From the NCBI GenBank assembly GCA_016928975.1, contig JAFGJR010000283.1, forward strand, positions 1-11,726: a DNA stretch of 11,726 nt, given 5' to 3'. The DNA is from Sedimentisphaerales bacterium (GTDB lineage Bacteria; Planctomycetota; Phycisphaerae; Sedimentisphaerales; SG8-4). Position 1 is the stretch's first letter. Every line of letters begins with the position of its first letter. The notes below the pieces were generated by a model. It did not search any database. It had not been told where the DNA came from and was given only the letters and a program-made list of their open reading frames with translations. Below, in pieces: positions 1-7,390 of the stretch. Position numbers and translations under genes: made by a program.

Positions 1-178
1 CATAGTTCATAATACCCAAGTCAGCCCAGCGACTGAACCGCTTGGCCGACGGCTGTAGTTGTCCAATTCCCGCTGAACCAACACACCGGCAGGACCTCTT
101 GGGGCGAGCAGGCATGCTTGCTTCGCGCGGACGTCTCTTGCTCGGAGATGGACTGCGCCGGCTCCGCGGTGCAGGAAC

Positions 179-496
179 TCAGCCATAGACAACTTCCCCG
201 TTGCGGGCGAAGTCGACAATGCGCGACTCGCCGCTTTCCCATTCTTGCGGCGTCATGGCGGTAGCCTCGATGGGAGCGAACACGGTATAGATGGCGGTCG
301 AGAGAATGTCGATTCTCTCCCAGTAGTCCTTGCCGGCAAAGTCGTCCGAAATCACCACCAGATCGATGTCGCTGCCTTCACGCTGAGTGCCTGTGCTGTA
401 GGAGCCGAACAGAATGATCTTCTGGGGCTTGACTCTCTCCGCCTCCAACGCCTTCCCAAAATCACGAATGAGCTTCAAAACTGATTCTTTATCCAC
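179..496 (-). CDS. MNT-type minimal nucleotidyltransferase, partner of the upstream HEPN protein
   Basis: A 105-residue protein of the minimal nucleotidyltransferase (MNT, NTP_transf_2) family. Residues 31-45 carry the complete GSx10DxD signature: G31-S32, then D43 and D45, the metal-binding acidic residues. A further acidic residue near E77 (PIEATAMTP) sits where family members usually have the third carboxylate, so that position is conservatively changed from the usual D. The start is GTG; it is preferred because AGGAG lies 8 bases upstream (505-509, complement). The frame begins inside the 3' end of the HEPN gene, a 22-bp overlap that suggests translational coupling. In known MNT/HEPN pairs the MNT protein acts as antitoxin, in some by transferring AMP to the HEPN partner. 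Whether this one does so is inference. The fold assignment is strong. Confidence 0.9.
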   Translation of the reverse strand: MDKESVLKLIRDFGKALEAERVKPQKIILFGSYSTGTQREGSDIDLVVISDDFAGKDYWERIDILSTAIYTVFAPIEATAMTPQEWESGESRIVDFARNGEVVYG

Positions 497-855
497 TCCA
501 GAATCTCCTGGGTCTGCGTCAGAATCTGCGTAGCGATACCCTGTGTATACTTGCTCTGCAACTTGTCTATGTCATCTGGGTAGCGTGTGCCCACACTGGC
601 TTCGTTGAGCCTCGTAATGGCCTTACCCTTGTCTATATCCGGTTTCAAGCCGATCTTGTCCAGTAGAAAGAGGAGGTTGTGCGTCTTGGGTGGCGCCTCC
701 TGCAGGGTCTGCTCGTACAGCCCTTTCAGCGCCTTCTCTACTGCCAGGTGGCACATGAACACCGCGTAGAAGTACCTGCCGCCCTTGGCCATGAGCTTGG
801 CGGTATCCACGTCGTAGTCGGCCTGCTTGAGCCATTCAATGACCCTTTTGTCCAT
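475..855 (-). CDS. HEPN domain protein, partner of the MNT nucleotidyltransferase
   Basis: A 126-residue, mainly alpha-helical HEPN-domain protein (PF05168 type). Recognisable family features are WLKQADYDVDTAKLM at the N-terminus, AVFMCHLAVEKALKGLY at residues 31-47, PPKTHNL at 56-61 and TRYPDD at 90-95. The ATG at 855 is chosen over an upstream in-frame GTG at 879 because GGAG lies 7 bases before it (863-866, complement) and MDKRVIEWLKQA is a normal start for the family. The gene is first in a two-gene unit and overlaps the MNT gene by 22 bp. The RNase motif of toxic HEPN proteins (Rx4-6H) is not evident; the nearest arrangement is R27 with H36, spaced too far apart. So either this subfamily uses other residues or the protein is not an RNase. 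Toxin status is inferred from the pairing only. Confidence 0.88.
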   Translation of the reverse strand: MDKRVIEWLKQADYDVDTAKLMAKGGRYFYAVFMCHLAVEKALKGLYEQTLQEAPPKTHNLLFLLDKIGLKPDIDKGKAITRLNEASVGTRYPDDIDKLQSKYTQGIATQILTQTQEILEWIKNQF

Positions 856-938
856 TTGGCTACTCCATCGCGGCGCCACGACGTACTTGTCTGATTCGAC
901 GGGTTCTCATAGCTGTATGATATCCAATTGGGCGTAGA

Positions 939-2297
939 TTACAACCGCCAGGGGCTGCGCAGCGGGCGCGCGAGCAGGCGGTTGGCCTCGGCGTCGTTGA
1001 GGAATTGTTCGGCTTTGGGGTCCCAGCGGAGCTTTCGACCGGTGCGGATCGCGATGTCGTCGAGGTGGCAGACTGTGTCCGACCGCACGGCTGCTTCGAT
1101 ATGACTGATCGGGGTCTGGCGGGTCCTCACGCATTCGAGGAAGTTGCGCTTGTGGTTGTTGCTGACGGGCAGGCGTGGCTCGCTCGAGTCGAAGGTAGTC
1201 TGAAGGAGCGATTTCGGTCCGGCGTCGGTGCCGCCGCGAGAGGTGATCACCCAGCCGTCGGAGCCGATGAACAGGATGCCGCAGCCTTTCATGTCGAGGA
1301 CCGGTGTGACGAACTGCGGGAACTCCTGCTCCGTGTGCCTCGAATCCATGTGGATCATTTTGACGCCGTTGGCGTAGAGGTGCTCGACGCGCCACGTGAC
1401 GGGCGTGTCGCACAGGCCGTCGGCGGGAACTGCACCGGTGCCTTCGATTTCCAGCGGGCCGGTATCGTCGCTGTCGTTGCCCCATTGAGCGATATCGACG
1501 TGGTGGATGCCCCAGGCGCCGCTGAGACAGCCCAGGCCGTAATCGTGGATGTGCATCCAATAGCCGGGACTGCCCTCGGCGCGCGAGGCCGCCCGCTCGA
1601 ACGTGTACGGTGCCCACGGAGCGGGACCCAGCCACGTATCGTAGTCGAACTCGGCGGGGTCGGGTTGCGGCTGAAGCGGCTGATTCGCCAACTGCGCTCC
1701 CTGTACCGACCCGACGACGATCGTGTGCAGCTTGCCGATCCGGCCGTTGCGCACGAGCTCGCAGCCGAACCGGAACCCCTGGTCCGAGCGTTGCTGGGTG
1801 CCAAACTGGAAGACGACGCCATAGCGGTTGACCGCCTCTCGCAGGGCCTTGGCCGCCGCGACGTGCACATCAATCGGTTTCTCGAGGTACATGTCCTTGC
1901 GGTTCTTCGCCGCTTCAATGGCAATCAGGGCGTGCCAATGATCGGGCACAGCGATCAACACCGCGTCGATGTCCGGCCGGGCCAATAGCTCGCGATAGTC
2001 GCTGTATGCCTTGCAGTCGCTGTCGCCGTACCTCCCGTCGACGACCTGCTTCGCGCGCTCGCGGAACTTGCGTCGCAGGTCGCATACCGCCAGCATGTGA
2101 ACGTCGTCCTGGCCGGTGAAGCTGCGCAGATGCCCGCCGCCCATGCTGCCGACGCCGATACAGCCCATCACGACCTTCTCGCCGGGCGCCGTGGCGCCGA
2201 GCACATGCGCCGGCACGATGTAGGGAAATCCCGTCACCGCCGCACCCAGGACGGCGGCGGTCTTCATGAATGTACGGCGATTCGTGGCTGTTTTCAT
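939..2297 (-). CDS. Tat-exported Gfo/Idh/MocA family oxidoreductase (A)
   Basis: A 452-residue NAD(P)-dependent oxidoreductase of the Gfo/Idh/MocA superfamily. It opens with a twin-arginine signal (NRRTFMK, RR at residues 7-8, then a hydrophobic stretch ending near VPAHVLG), so export in folded form is expected. The Rossmann part follows: GCIGVGSMGGGHL at about 45-57, an acidic residue after the second strand (AVCDLR), AVPDHWHA at about 116-123, and the family lysine motif EKP at 139-141. The C-terminal half has HHVD at 265-268, in the place of the catalytic His/Asp helix. The ATG at 2297 gives a normal Tat N-region. An in-frame GTG at 2336 is preceded by AGAGG at 10 bases and would add 13 residues, so the start is not settled. 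It is divergent from a second family member. The sugar or inositol substrate cannot be told from sequence. Confidence 0.9.
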   Translation of the reverse strand: MKTATNRRTFMKTAAVLGAAVTGFPYIVPAHVLGATAPGEKVVMGCIGVGSMGGGHLRSFTGQDDVHMLAVCDLRRKFRERAKQVVDGRYGDSDCKAYSDYRELLARPDIDAVLIAVPDHWHALIAIEAAKNRKDMYLEKPIDVHVAAAKALREAVNRYGVVFQFGTQQRSDQGFRFGCELVRNGRIGKLHTIVVGSVQGAQLANQPLQPQPDPAEFDYDTWLGPAPWAPYTFERAASRAEGSPGYWMHIHDYGLGCLSGAWGIHHVDIAQWGNDSDDTGPLEIEGTGAVPADGLCDTPVTWRVEHLYANGVKMIHMDSRHTEQEFPQFVTPVLDMKGCGILFIGSDGWVITSRGGTDAGPKSLLQTTFDSSEPRLPVSNNHKRNFLECVRTRQTPISHIEAAVRSDTVCHLDDIAIRTGRKLRWDPKAEQFLNDAEANRLLARPLRSPWRL

Positions 2298-2306
2298 CGT
2301 CGTCCC

Positions 2307-2335
2307 ATTATAGTCCCACTCGCTGTCCATCGCCA
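2307..2335 (-). promoter_or_regulatory. possible promoter for oxidoreductase A
   Basis: A perfect TATAAT (complement of 2307-2312) lies only 9 bases before the ATG at 2297. A poor -35 match, TGGCGA, lies 17 bases further upstream (2330-2335). If real, the transcript would have almost no leader and could not include the GTG start at 2336. The near-absence of a -35 makes this tentative. Confidence 0.25.
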
Positions 2336-2370
2336 CATCTTGAATTCCTCTGTGATTGCGCGCCCGGTCG

Positions 2371-2379
2371 TGTTACACT
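2371..2379 (+). promoter_or_regulatory. possible extended -10 element for oxidoreductase B
   Basis: TGTTACACT fits an extended -10 (TGN followed by TACACT, four of six to TATAAT), about 60 bases before the ATG at 2440. No good -35 is visible at the normal distance, which an extended -10 can tolerate. Weak evidence. Confidence 0.25.
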
Positions 2380-2439
2380 CGTAGGCGATGAAACCGGACC
2401 GATCATCTTGAACAGGCATTTCGATTTCGAGGACTGACT

Positions 2440-3804
2440 ATGACTGGCGACACGATGAAGACATCGAGACGGCAACTGCTAAAATCGGCCACCGGGGCGG
2501 CGGCGTTCACGATCGTTCCTCGCCACGTGCTGGGTGGGCAGGGCGGGACGGCACCGAGTGAGAAGCTGAACATCGCCGGCATCGGCGCCGGCGGGATGGG
2601 GGGCAGCGACATCGAGCAGGTGGCCCGTGACCGCGGCGCGCGGATCGTTTCTCTGTGCGACGTGGACCTGCGGCCGCCGCATCGGGAGCGCACACAAATC
2701 CCGAAGTTCCCCGACGCCAGGGTGTACCAGGACTTCCGCAAGATGTTCGACGACATGGGCGACAAGATCGACGCCGTGATCGTCGGCACGCCCGACCATA
2801 CGCACGCCGTGGCGGCGATGGCCGCTATCCGGCGGAAGAAGCACGTGTACTGTGAGAAGCCGCTGGCTCATTCCGTCGCCGAGGTCCGCGCCCTGATGAA
2901 GGCGGCCCAGGAGCACAAGGTCGTGACCCAACTGGGCAACCAGGGACACTCGTTCGATACGATCCGCACGTTCTGCGAGTGGGTCTGGGACGGGGCCATC
3001 GGCAACGTGCACACGGTCCATTGCGGGTGCAGAGCCGTCAACTCCGGCATCGATAGGCTGTCTCAGATGAACGAACAAGAGGAGGTCCCCGAAGGCCTGA
3101 GCTGGGATCTGTGGCAGGGCCCCGCGAAGGAGCGGCCGTACCATTCGTTCTACCTGCCCGGACGCTGGCGCGGTTGGGTCCCCTTTGGCAACGGCACGAT
3201 CGGCGACTGGGCCTGCCACGTTGTGGACCCCGTATTCTGGGCCCTCGACCTCGGTGCCCCGACGTCCGTTGTGGCCGAGGTCAAGGACTACGATCCCAAG
3301 ACGCAGGGCGACGCCTTCCCCAAAGGCGACATTATCACGTTCGAGTTCCCCGCCAAGGGCAATCGCGGGTCTGTCAAGCTCGTCTGGTACAGCGGCAGCG
3401 AGGGAATCCCGGTGGCCAGGGAGCTGGAGGCGGGCCGCAAACCCGTCGATACCGGGGCCTACGTCTACGGCGACAAGGGCGTCATCATGTACGGCTCGCA
3501 CGGCGCCGGCGGCGTGCGAATCATCCCGGAACAGAAGATGAAGGCATACAAGAGACCTGCGCAGAAGGTCCCCCGGGTCAAGGAGCATCACGACGACTGG
3601 CTCCGCGCGATCCGCGAAGGGCGCAAGGCAGGCTCCGACTTCTCTTATGGCGGCCCGCTGACCGAGATCGCCATGCTCGGCGTGATCGCCCTCAAAGTGC
3701 CGGGCACGAAGCTCCAGTGGGACGCGGCGAATATGCGTTTCACGAACTGCGACGAGGCCAACCAGCACGTCAACCCGCCATACCGCCAGGGCTGGACGCT
3801 GTGA
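2440..3804 (+). CDS. Tat-exported Gfo/Idh/MocA family oxidoreductase (B)
   Basis: A 454-residue Gfo/Idh/MocA oxidoreductase, divergent from oxidoreductase A but clearly a different subgroup. The start at 2440 has GAGGA at 2429-2433 with a 6-base spacer; an internal ATG at 2455 would also keep the Tat signal. The twin-arginine motif is SRRQLLK (RR at 10-11), with a hydrophobic stretch to about residue 30. The nucleotide-binding loop is GIGAGGMGG at 47-55, followed by CDVD at 73-76, GTPDHTH at 116-122 and the EKP lysine motif at 139-141. GDWACHVVDPVFW (H260, D263) fills the catalytic-helix position. A tryptophan-rich segment (SWDLWQGP, GRWRGW at about 221-246) is typical of the secreted planctomycete branch. 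Family function is dehydrogenation or epimerisation of sugars and cyclitols; the actual substrate is unknown. Confidence 0.92.
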   Translation: MTGDTMKTSRRQLLKSATGAAAFTIVPRHVLGGQGGTAPSEKLNIAGIGAGGMGGSDIEQVARDRGARIVSLCDVDLRPPHRERTQIPKFPDARVYQDFRKMFDDMGDKIDAVIVGTPDHTHAVAAMAAIRRKKHVYCEKPLAHSVAEVRALMKAAQEHKVVTQLGNQGHSFDTIRTFCEWVWDGAIGNVHTVHCGCRAVNSGIDRLSQMNEQEEVPEGLSWDLWQGPAKERPYHSFYLPGRWRGWVPFGNGTIGDWACHVVDPVFWALDLGAPTSVVAEVKDYDPKTQGDAFPKGDIITFEFPAKGNRGSVKLVWYSGSEGIPVARELEAGRKPVDTGAYVYGDKGVIMYGSHGAGGVRIIPEQKMKAYKRPAQKVPRVKEHHDDWLRAIREGRKAGSDFSYGGPLTEIAMLGVIALKVPGTKLQWDAANMRFTNCDEANQHVNPPYRQGWTL

Positions 3805-3821
3805 TTGACCATTGATGATCT

Positions 3822-3853
3822 GGTCAGACGCGCGATGGTGAGGGCGTCTGGCC
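3822..3853 (+). terminator. hairpin after oxidoreductase B
   Basis: A 10-bp stem (3822-3831 with 3844-3853, one G-T pair) and a 12-base loop starts 18 bases after the stop codon at 3804. No T-run follows, so intrinsic termination is uncertain. It may instead stabilise the 3' end or assist factor-dependent termination. Confidence 0.4.
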
Positions 3854-3999
3854 CTTGGATGAGCAATCTGTTCTCGCCGTCGTGGGCGTGCGAGCGCCTG
3901 TGTTCCCCCGGAATTCGTCTGATTGTCAATACGCGCCAGCGGGTGAATTACGGATACTCGCAGTCGCCTTAGAAATCAGCCTCGCGGTCCGGAGTCCAA

Positions 4000-4026
4000 A
4001 ATGTGAAATGTGTAGGTGTGACACTC
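4000..4026 (-). repeat. 27-bp repeat, left copy
   Basis: Read on the complement, this stretch matches 6986-7012 (plus strand) at 23 of 27 positions, with no gaps; the last 11 bases (CATTTCACATT) are identical. The two copies are inverted relative to each other and lie on either side of the PA14-domain protein gene, with the CATTTCACATT ends pointing outwards. Origin unknown; it could be a dispersed intergenic repeat or the end of a decayed element. Confidence 0.55.
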
Positions 4027-4046
4027 ATTCCCCCGTCACTTCTTCC

Positions 4047-4062
4047 CCGCGGGTACCCGCGG
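4047..4062. repeat. 16-bp perfect palindrome
   Basis: CCGCGGGTACCCGCGG is self-complementary over all 16 bases. It is loosely framed by TTCTTC (4040-4045) and GAAGAA (4068-4073), which can also pair. It lies between the left 27-bp repeat and the terminator of the PA14-domain protein gene. It could be a dyad protein-binding site or a second structure beside the terminator. Confidence 0.6.
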
Positions 4063-4071
4063 TTAGAGAAG

Positions 4072-4112
4072 AACGAGGGCCTGCACTCGGGTGTGCAGGC
4101 CCCCGTCTCGTT
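4072..4112 (-). terminator. intrinsic terminator of the secreted PA14/Fn3-like protein gene
   Basis: A perfect 10-bp stem (GGGCCTGCAC at 4077-4086 with GTGCAGGCCC at 4093-4102) has a 6-base loop. Weaker outer pairing joins 4072-4076 to 4108-4112. On the minus strand the stem is followed by TCGTTCTTCTCT, a T-rich tail. It lies about 75 bases past the stop codon at 4188-4190 of the minus-strand gene, the right place and direction. Confidence 0.75.
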
Positions 4113-4187
4113 GATTCCCTGACGACGAATACCTGTCGCCCGAAGGATCCCGGCCGCAAATGCTATCAAGCGGTCTGTCTGCAGAAT

Positions 4188-6827
4188 CTACTTGGCAATG
4201 GCTGTGACTTCGACATTGTCGATGGCCCACCACCAATCGTTTCCGGCATCGAACAGACCGAAGGTCAGGACCATCTTCTTCGCTCCGGCAGGAGGCTCGA
4301 TCTCGATCGTGACCGTTTCGTTCGTGGCATAGGGCTTGTAGTTCGGGCTGCCGCTGTTCGATTCCCAGCGGAACAGTTCCACGGCCTTGGCCCCATCGAA
4401 AGAGACCTTGAGATTCCCGGTTTGATGGTAGTCGTCGTCGTACTCCGGCCGCCAGCTCGAGTCGAACGTCAGCGTCAGTGAGCCGGCCTGGGCGTCGGAG
4501 ATGTCGATTGCCGTGGTGCTCAGATACGTGTTGTACCAGCCTGTGGCGTGATCGATATCGTCCCACTCATCGGGGTCTGCGATCGCCACGGTGCCGCTGC
4601 CGAGAGTGAATGTCGAGCGTTCCTGATCGCCGGCCGTGGTCGTCCACCAGACCTTATCGGCGAAGCTCCAGCCGGCCCATTCCGTCACGCCGTCCTGTGC
4701 CGGATTGCCGGCGCCGGGAACGCCCTTGTCGTCAATCGTCCAGCCCGCTGGCGGCGTCTTCGTCCACACCTCGTCTCCGGCCACACCCTCATCCACGTTC
4801 TTGCCCAGAGCCAGGCCCTCAAAGTCTTCTGAGAGCAGGATGACAGCCTGGGGACTTGGCTTGATCACCGCGACGTCATCGATCCAGAGCTGTCCGGAGC
4901 CACCCGGCTTCGGATTGTTCCGATCACCGATGCCGATCGCCATCTTCTTGACAGCGGTCAGATTCACGCCTGCGTCGGTGAACGTGCTCAACGGGATTTG
5001 CCACTCCGTCCATCTGGCTTTGGCCAGTCGAGCGGAATCGGGATGGATTGCGACACCGATGTTGCTGGCTTTGTCCTCGACGGAAACATAGAGCCCCTCC
5101 AGGCTGTTGGCTGCGGCGCCTCGGAAGTATAGCCGCACGGCTGTCACGCCGTTCGCCGTCCAGTCCTGAGGTGTCACCCAGGTCCGCACGGTTTCGGAGT
5201 AGTACGGGCTGTCGGCGTTATTGTAGGCCAGCGGCATGGACTGCACGCCGCCGTGGACAATCGTCTTCTCCATGATGTCACGCTGCGTCGGGTCATAGCC
5301 GACCATGGCTCCGGACCCGTTGCCCGGATTGCCACTGGGGAAGAACTCGTCTTCGGAGAAGCCCCAGCCGTCGATCCAGACCTGGAAGACGCGCATCGGC
5401 GAATCATTCGTGTAGGTCTCGAAATCGTCGATCACAATGGAATCGGCGGTCGTAAAGCTCCAGATACTGCCTTTCCACGGGCCGTCCGTGGAGGTATCGC
5501 TGATCTCGTCCACGCGCCAGTAGTAAGTCTTGTTCCATTCCAGTCCCTCGACGTCATAGGACGTCGCGTCCAGTGCTTGCTGGCCGCAGTAGATTCCGGC
5601 GGTGTCGGGCATAGCGTCGGCGACGGCCTCGCGACTGTCGCCGAAGTAGACGTCGTGCCTGGCCGCCTTGTCGCCCGCTTGCCAGCGAAGCGTCAGTGAC
5701 TGTGGCAGATTCGTGCTCCCCAGGGTCGGATATACGCGTCGTGAGAGCAACGGCCACTGCAGAGGACCGGCCGGAATGATCTGTCGGGTGACCGACGGGC
5801 TCTCCCAGGCCAGAGAGGCCACGGCTCCACCACTGCTCTCATAGTATTCCATGCGCAGTGCATAAATCTGGCCGCCTATGAGATTCACGGTCGCTCGATT
5901 CTCCGTCGTGCTGTGATCGGTCCAGTTGCCGATGAGGAGTTGGCCGTCAAGCCACAGGCGAACCCCGTCATCACTGGTGGTGATAAATGTGAAGGCCTCC
6001 GTCAGTGGAGCCTCCAAATCGGCCGTCCAGCGGGCCGAGAACAGGTCCACTCCGATCGGGGCCCCGGGGCCTCCCGGATCTCCCCAGTTGAAGCTGACAT
6101 TCGGGTCGGTGCGCGTCAGCGCCGCACTTCCATCGAGGGAGGTGTTGCTGAAGTACTCACCCTTGAGGCCGCCGCCGGGCCCGGTTGTCGTGAAGCTCCA
6201 AACGCTGCCGGCGTGCACGTCCCCGGCGTTGTCGTACTCGTCCACGGCCCAATAGTAGGTGGTGTTCTCCTGGAGCGTGCCTGGCGTGAAAGTCGCTCCA
6301 AACTGATTGCCCTTGAACACCTCCGGTGCGCGAGCGGCGATGGCGGCCTGGTCTGTGTCAAAGTACACATCGTGCGCCGCCACATCGATACCGGCCTGCC
6401 AGGACAGGACAACGTTCAAATCGACCCATTTGGCCTTGTCCCACGGCTTGGGCTCCCACGCGGTCGACGGCGCCGCGGTGAAACTCCATACGTCACCTTG
6501 GATTGTCGCGCCGTCGGATCCGATCTCATCCACTCGCCAGTAATACGTCTGGCCGGGGGCCAGGCCCGGCGGATAGTAGTACGTTTTGCGCAAAACCGAC
6601 TGGCGCCTGGCCACACGATCGGCGATGGTGAGCTCCAGAGTCGTGCCGAGATAGACGTCTTCAAACAACGCCCCGTCGGCAGGCGTCCAGGTGAGCAACC
6701 CCACCAGAACACCGGTGGCGCCGTCGGCAGGATCTGGGTTCGTGGCCTTCGTCGCGGCGCTACTGCCCATGGCTATGATCAGGCACACACCCGAGACCAC
6801 GAGCAAGAGCATACTCTTTCGGTGCAT
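4188..6827 (-). CDS. secreted multidomain protein with Fn3-like, PA14 and jelly-roll domains
   Basis: An 879-residue exported protein. The start at 6827 has a near-ideal AAGGAGG (6834-6840, complement) with 6-base spacing; the frame stays open 73 codons further upstream, but nothing supports those starts. Residues 1-24 form a Sec signal peptide (MHRKS, a hydrophobic core, SSA/A cleavage). Domains in order: Fn3-like at about 30-118 and 120-215, each with TYYWxVDE and VWSFT; PA14 at about 221-357 (LKGEYFSN, TSDDGVRLWLDG, LRMEYYESSG); a third Fn3-like at 364-461; a beta-rich module at 464-656 starting IDDFETYT and ending LWIDDVAV; and a C-terminal beta-sandwich at 661-879 with SEDFEG and WWWAIDNVEV. 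PA14 and jelly-roll modules usually bind carbohydrate, so a glycan-binding or matrix role is inferred. No hydrolase active site, PEP-CTERM or membrane anchor is visible. It appears to be transcribed alone. Confidence 0.9.
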   Translation of the reverse strand: MHRKSMLLLVVSGVCLIIAMGSSAATKATNPDPADGATGVLVGLLTWTPADGALFEDVYLGTTLELTIADRVARRQSVLRKTYYYPPGLAPGQTYYWRVDEIGSDGATIQGDVWSFTAAPSTAWEPKPWDKAKWVDLNVVLSWQAGIDVAAHDVYFDTDQAAIAARAPEVFKGNQFGATFTPGTLQENTTYYWAVDEYDNAGDVHAGSVWSFTTTGPGGGLKGEYFSNTSLDGSAALTRTDPNVSFNWGDPGGPGAPIGVDLFSARWTADLEAPLTEAFTFITTSDDGVRLWLDGQLLIGNWTDHSTTENRATVNLIGGQIYALRMEYYESSGGAVASLAWESPSVTRQIIPAGPLQWPLLSRRVYPTLGSTNLPQSLTLRWQAGDKAARHDVYFGDSREAVADAMPDTAGIYCGQQALDATSYDVEGLEWNKTYYWRVDEISDTSTDGPWKGSIWSFTTADSIVIDDFETYTNDSPMRVFQVWIDGWGFSEDEFFPSGNPGNGSGAMVGYDPTQRDIMEKTIVHGGVQSMPLAYNNADSPYYSETVRTWVTPQDWTANGVTAVRLYFRGAAANSLEGLYVSVEDKASNIGVAIHPDSARLAKARWTEWQIPLSTFTDAGVNLTAVKKMAIGIGDRNNPKPGGSGQLWIDDVAVIKPSPQAVILLSEDFEGLALGKNVDEGVAGDEVWTKTPPAGWTIDDKGVPGAGNPAQDGVTEWAGWSFADKVWWTTTAGDQERSTFTLGSGTVAIADPDEWDDIDHATGWYNTYLSTTAIDISDAQAGSLTLTFDSSWRPEYDDDYHQTGNLKVSFDGAKAVELFRWESNSGSPNYKPYATNETVTIEIEPPAGAKKMVLTFGLFDAGNDWWWAIDNVEVTAIAK

Positions 6828-6985
6828 ACTTGTCCTCCTTCCCCCTCTGCACAGAGTTGGGTAACTGCATGTCGACCAGACACATCCGATCGACCACGCC
6901 TGCATCACGTGGATAATTCTGTGAGGTTCGCTCCACCTCCCTTCTGCCCGAAGGGCCTGGACATAGCAGATCGCCGGCCGGCTTC

Positions 6986-7012
6986 GAGGGTAACAGCTAC
7001 GCATTTCACATT
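6986..7012 (+). repeat. 27-bp repeat, right copy
   Basis: Matches the complement of 4000-4026 at 23 of 27 positions (see the left copy). It sits directly before a 14-bp palindrome and about 160 bp upstream of the start of the minus-strand PA14-domain protein gene. Confidence 0.55.
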
Positions 7013-7013
7013 C

Positions 7014-7070
7014 CGCGAATGTTCGCGTCGTCGTTGGCCTCACCACATCTGTCCGGCCCGTGGGGGCCGG
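7014..7070. repeat. two adjacent palindromes beside the right 27-bp repeat
   Basis: CGCGAATGTTCGCG (7014-7027) is a 6-bp inverted repeat around TG. CCGGCCC (7053-7059) pairs with GGGCCGG (7064-7070) around a 4-base loop. A further 10-bp palindrome, GCCGGCCGGC, lies at 6973-6982, just before the 27-bp repeat. No T-run follows any of them, so they do not look like terminators. Confidence 0.5.
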
Positions 7071-7157
7071 GAACCCACTTGTCGCGGTTCCATCCGAGGT
7101 GCTCGTTTGATGACATTATGGCGAAAGCAGGCGGGAAAGGCAAGGGCCTTGGGGTCC

Positions 7158-7185
7158 TTGATTCATGATTTGCGGTTTGTGATTA
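7158..7185. repeat. four degenerate heptamers, roughly NTGATTT
   Basis: Consecutive 7-base units read TTGATTC, ATGATTT, GCGGTTT and GTGATTA. They lie immediately before the hairpin at 7191-7230. With only four imperfect units this may be chance in a locally AT-rich stretch. Confidence 0.3.
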
Positions 7186-7190
7186 AGGGA

Positions 7191-7230
7191 GGGCACGTGT
7201 GTCGAATCCAGCGAGCGAGCACACGTGCCC
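7191..7230. repeat. 11-bp perfect inverted repeat with an 18-base loop
   Basis: GGGCACGTGTG (7191-7201) is the exact reverse complement of CACACGTGCCC (7220-7230). No T-run follows on either strand. Each arm also contains the palindrome CACGTG. It could be a dyad binding site, an RNA hairpin or the ends of a small element; no function is assignable. Confidence 0.6.
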
Positions 7231-7390
7231 CTTGTCAATGGGCTCGTACAGCCGCGTCACATCCGGTTTTGCACAGCCTGTCCGTACTTTATCAGTCGTA
7301 CGCCGCCCGGAGAGATTTCGCAGTCCTGTGTGTGTCAGGGTCATGGACAGACTGCTGCAATAAACGGGAGGGTTCGCTCGCCTTCTCAAG

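Noticed and set aside
1..178. Open frames on the minus strand at the left edge (73 and 70 codons).
   Set aside because: Neither has a convincing ribosome site or protein-like composition, and one overlaps the MNT gene in another frame. Nothing recognisable is seen in this stretch.
1005..1988. A 327-codon plus-strand open frame opposite oxidoreductase A.
   Set aside because: Shadow frame within a well-supported gene; no ribosome site or family motif.
2388..2411. A seven-codon frame (MKPDRSS) in the leader of oxidoreductase B, as a possible leader peptide.
   Set aside because: No ribosome site, no regulatory codons, and no attenuator structure nearby; likely chance.
2479..3768. A 429-codon minus-strand open frame opposite oxidoreductase B.
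   Set aside because: It mirrors the full length of a clear Gfo/Idh/MocA gene and has no recognisable motif.
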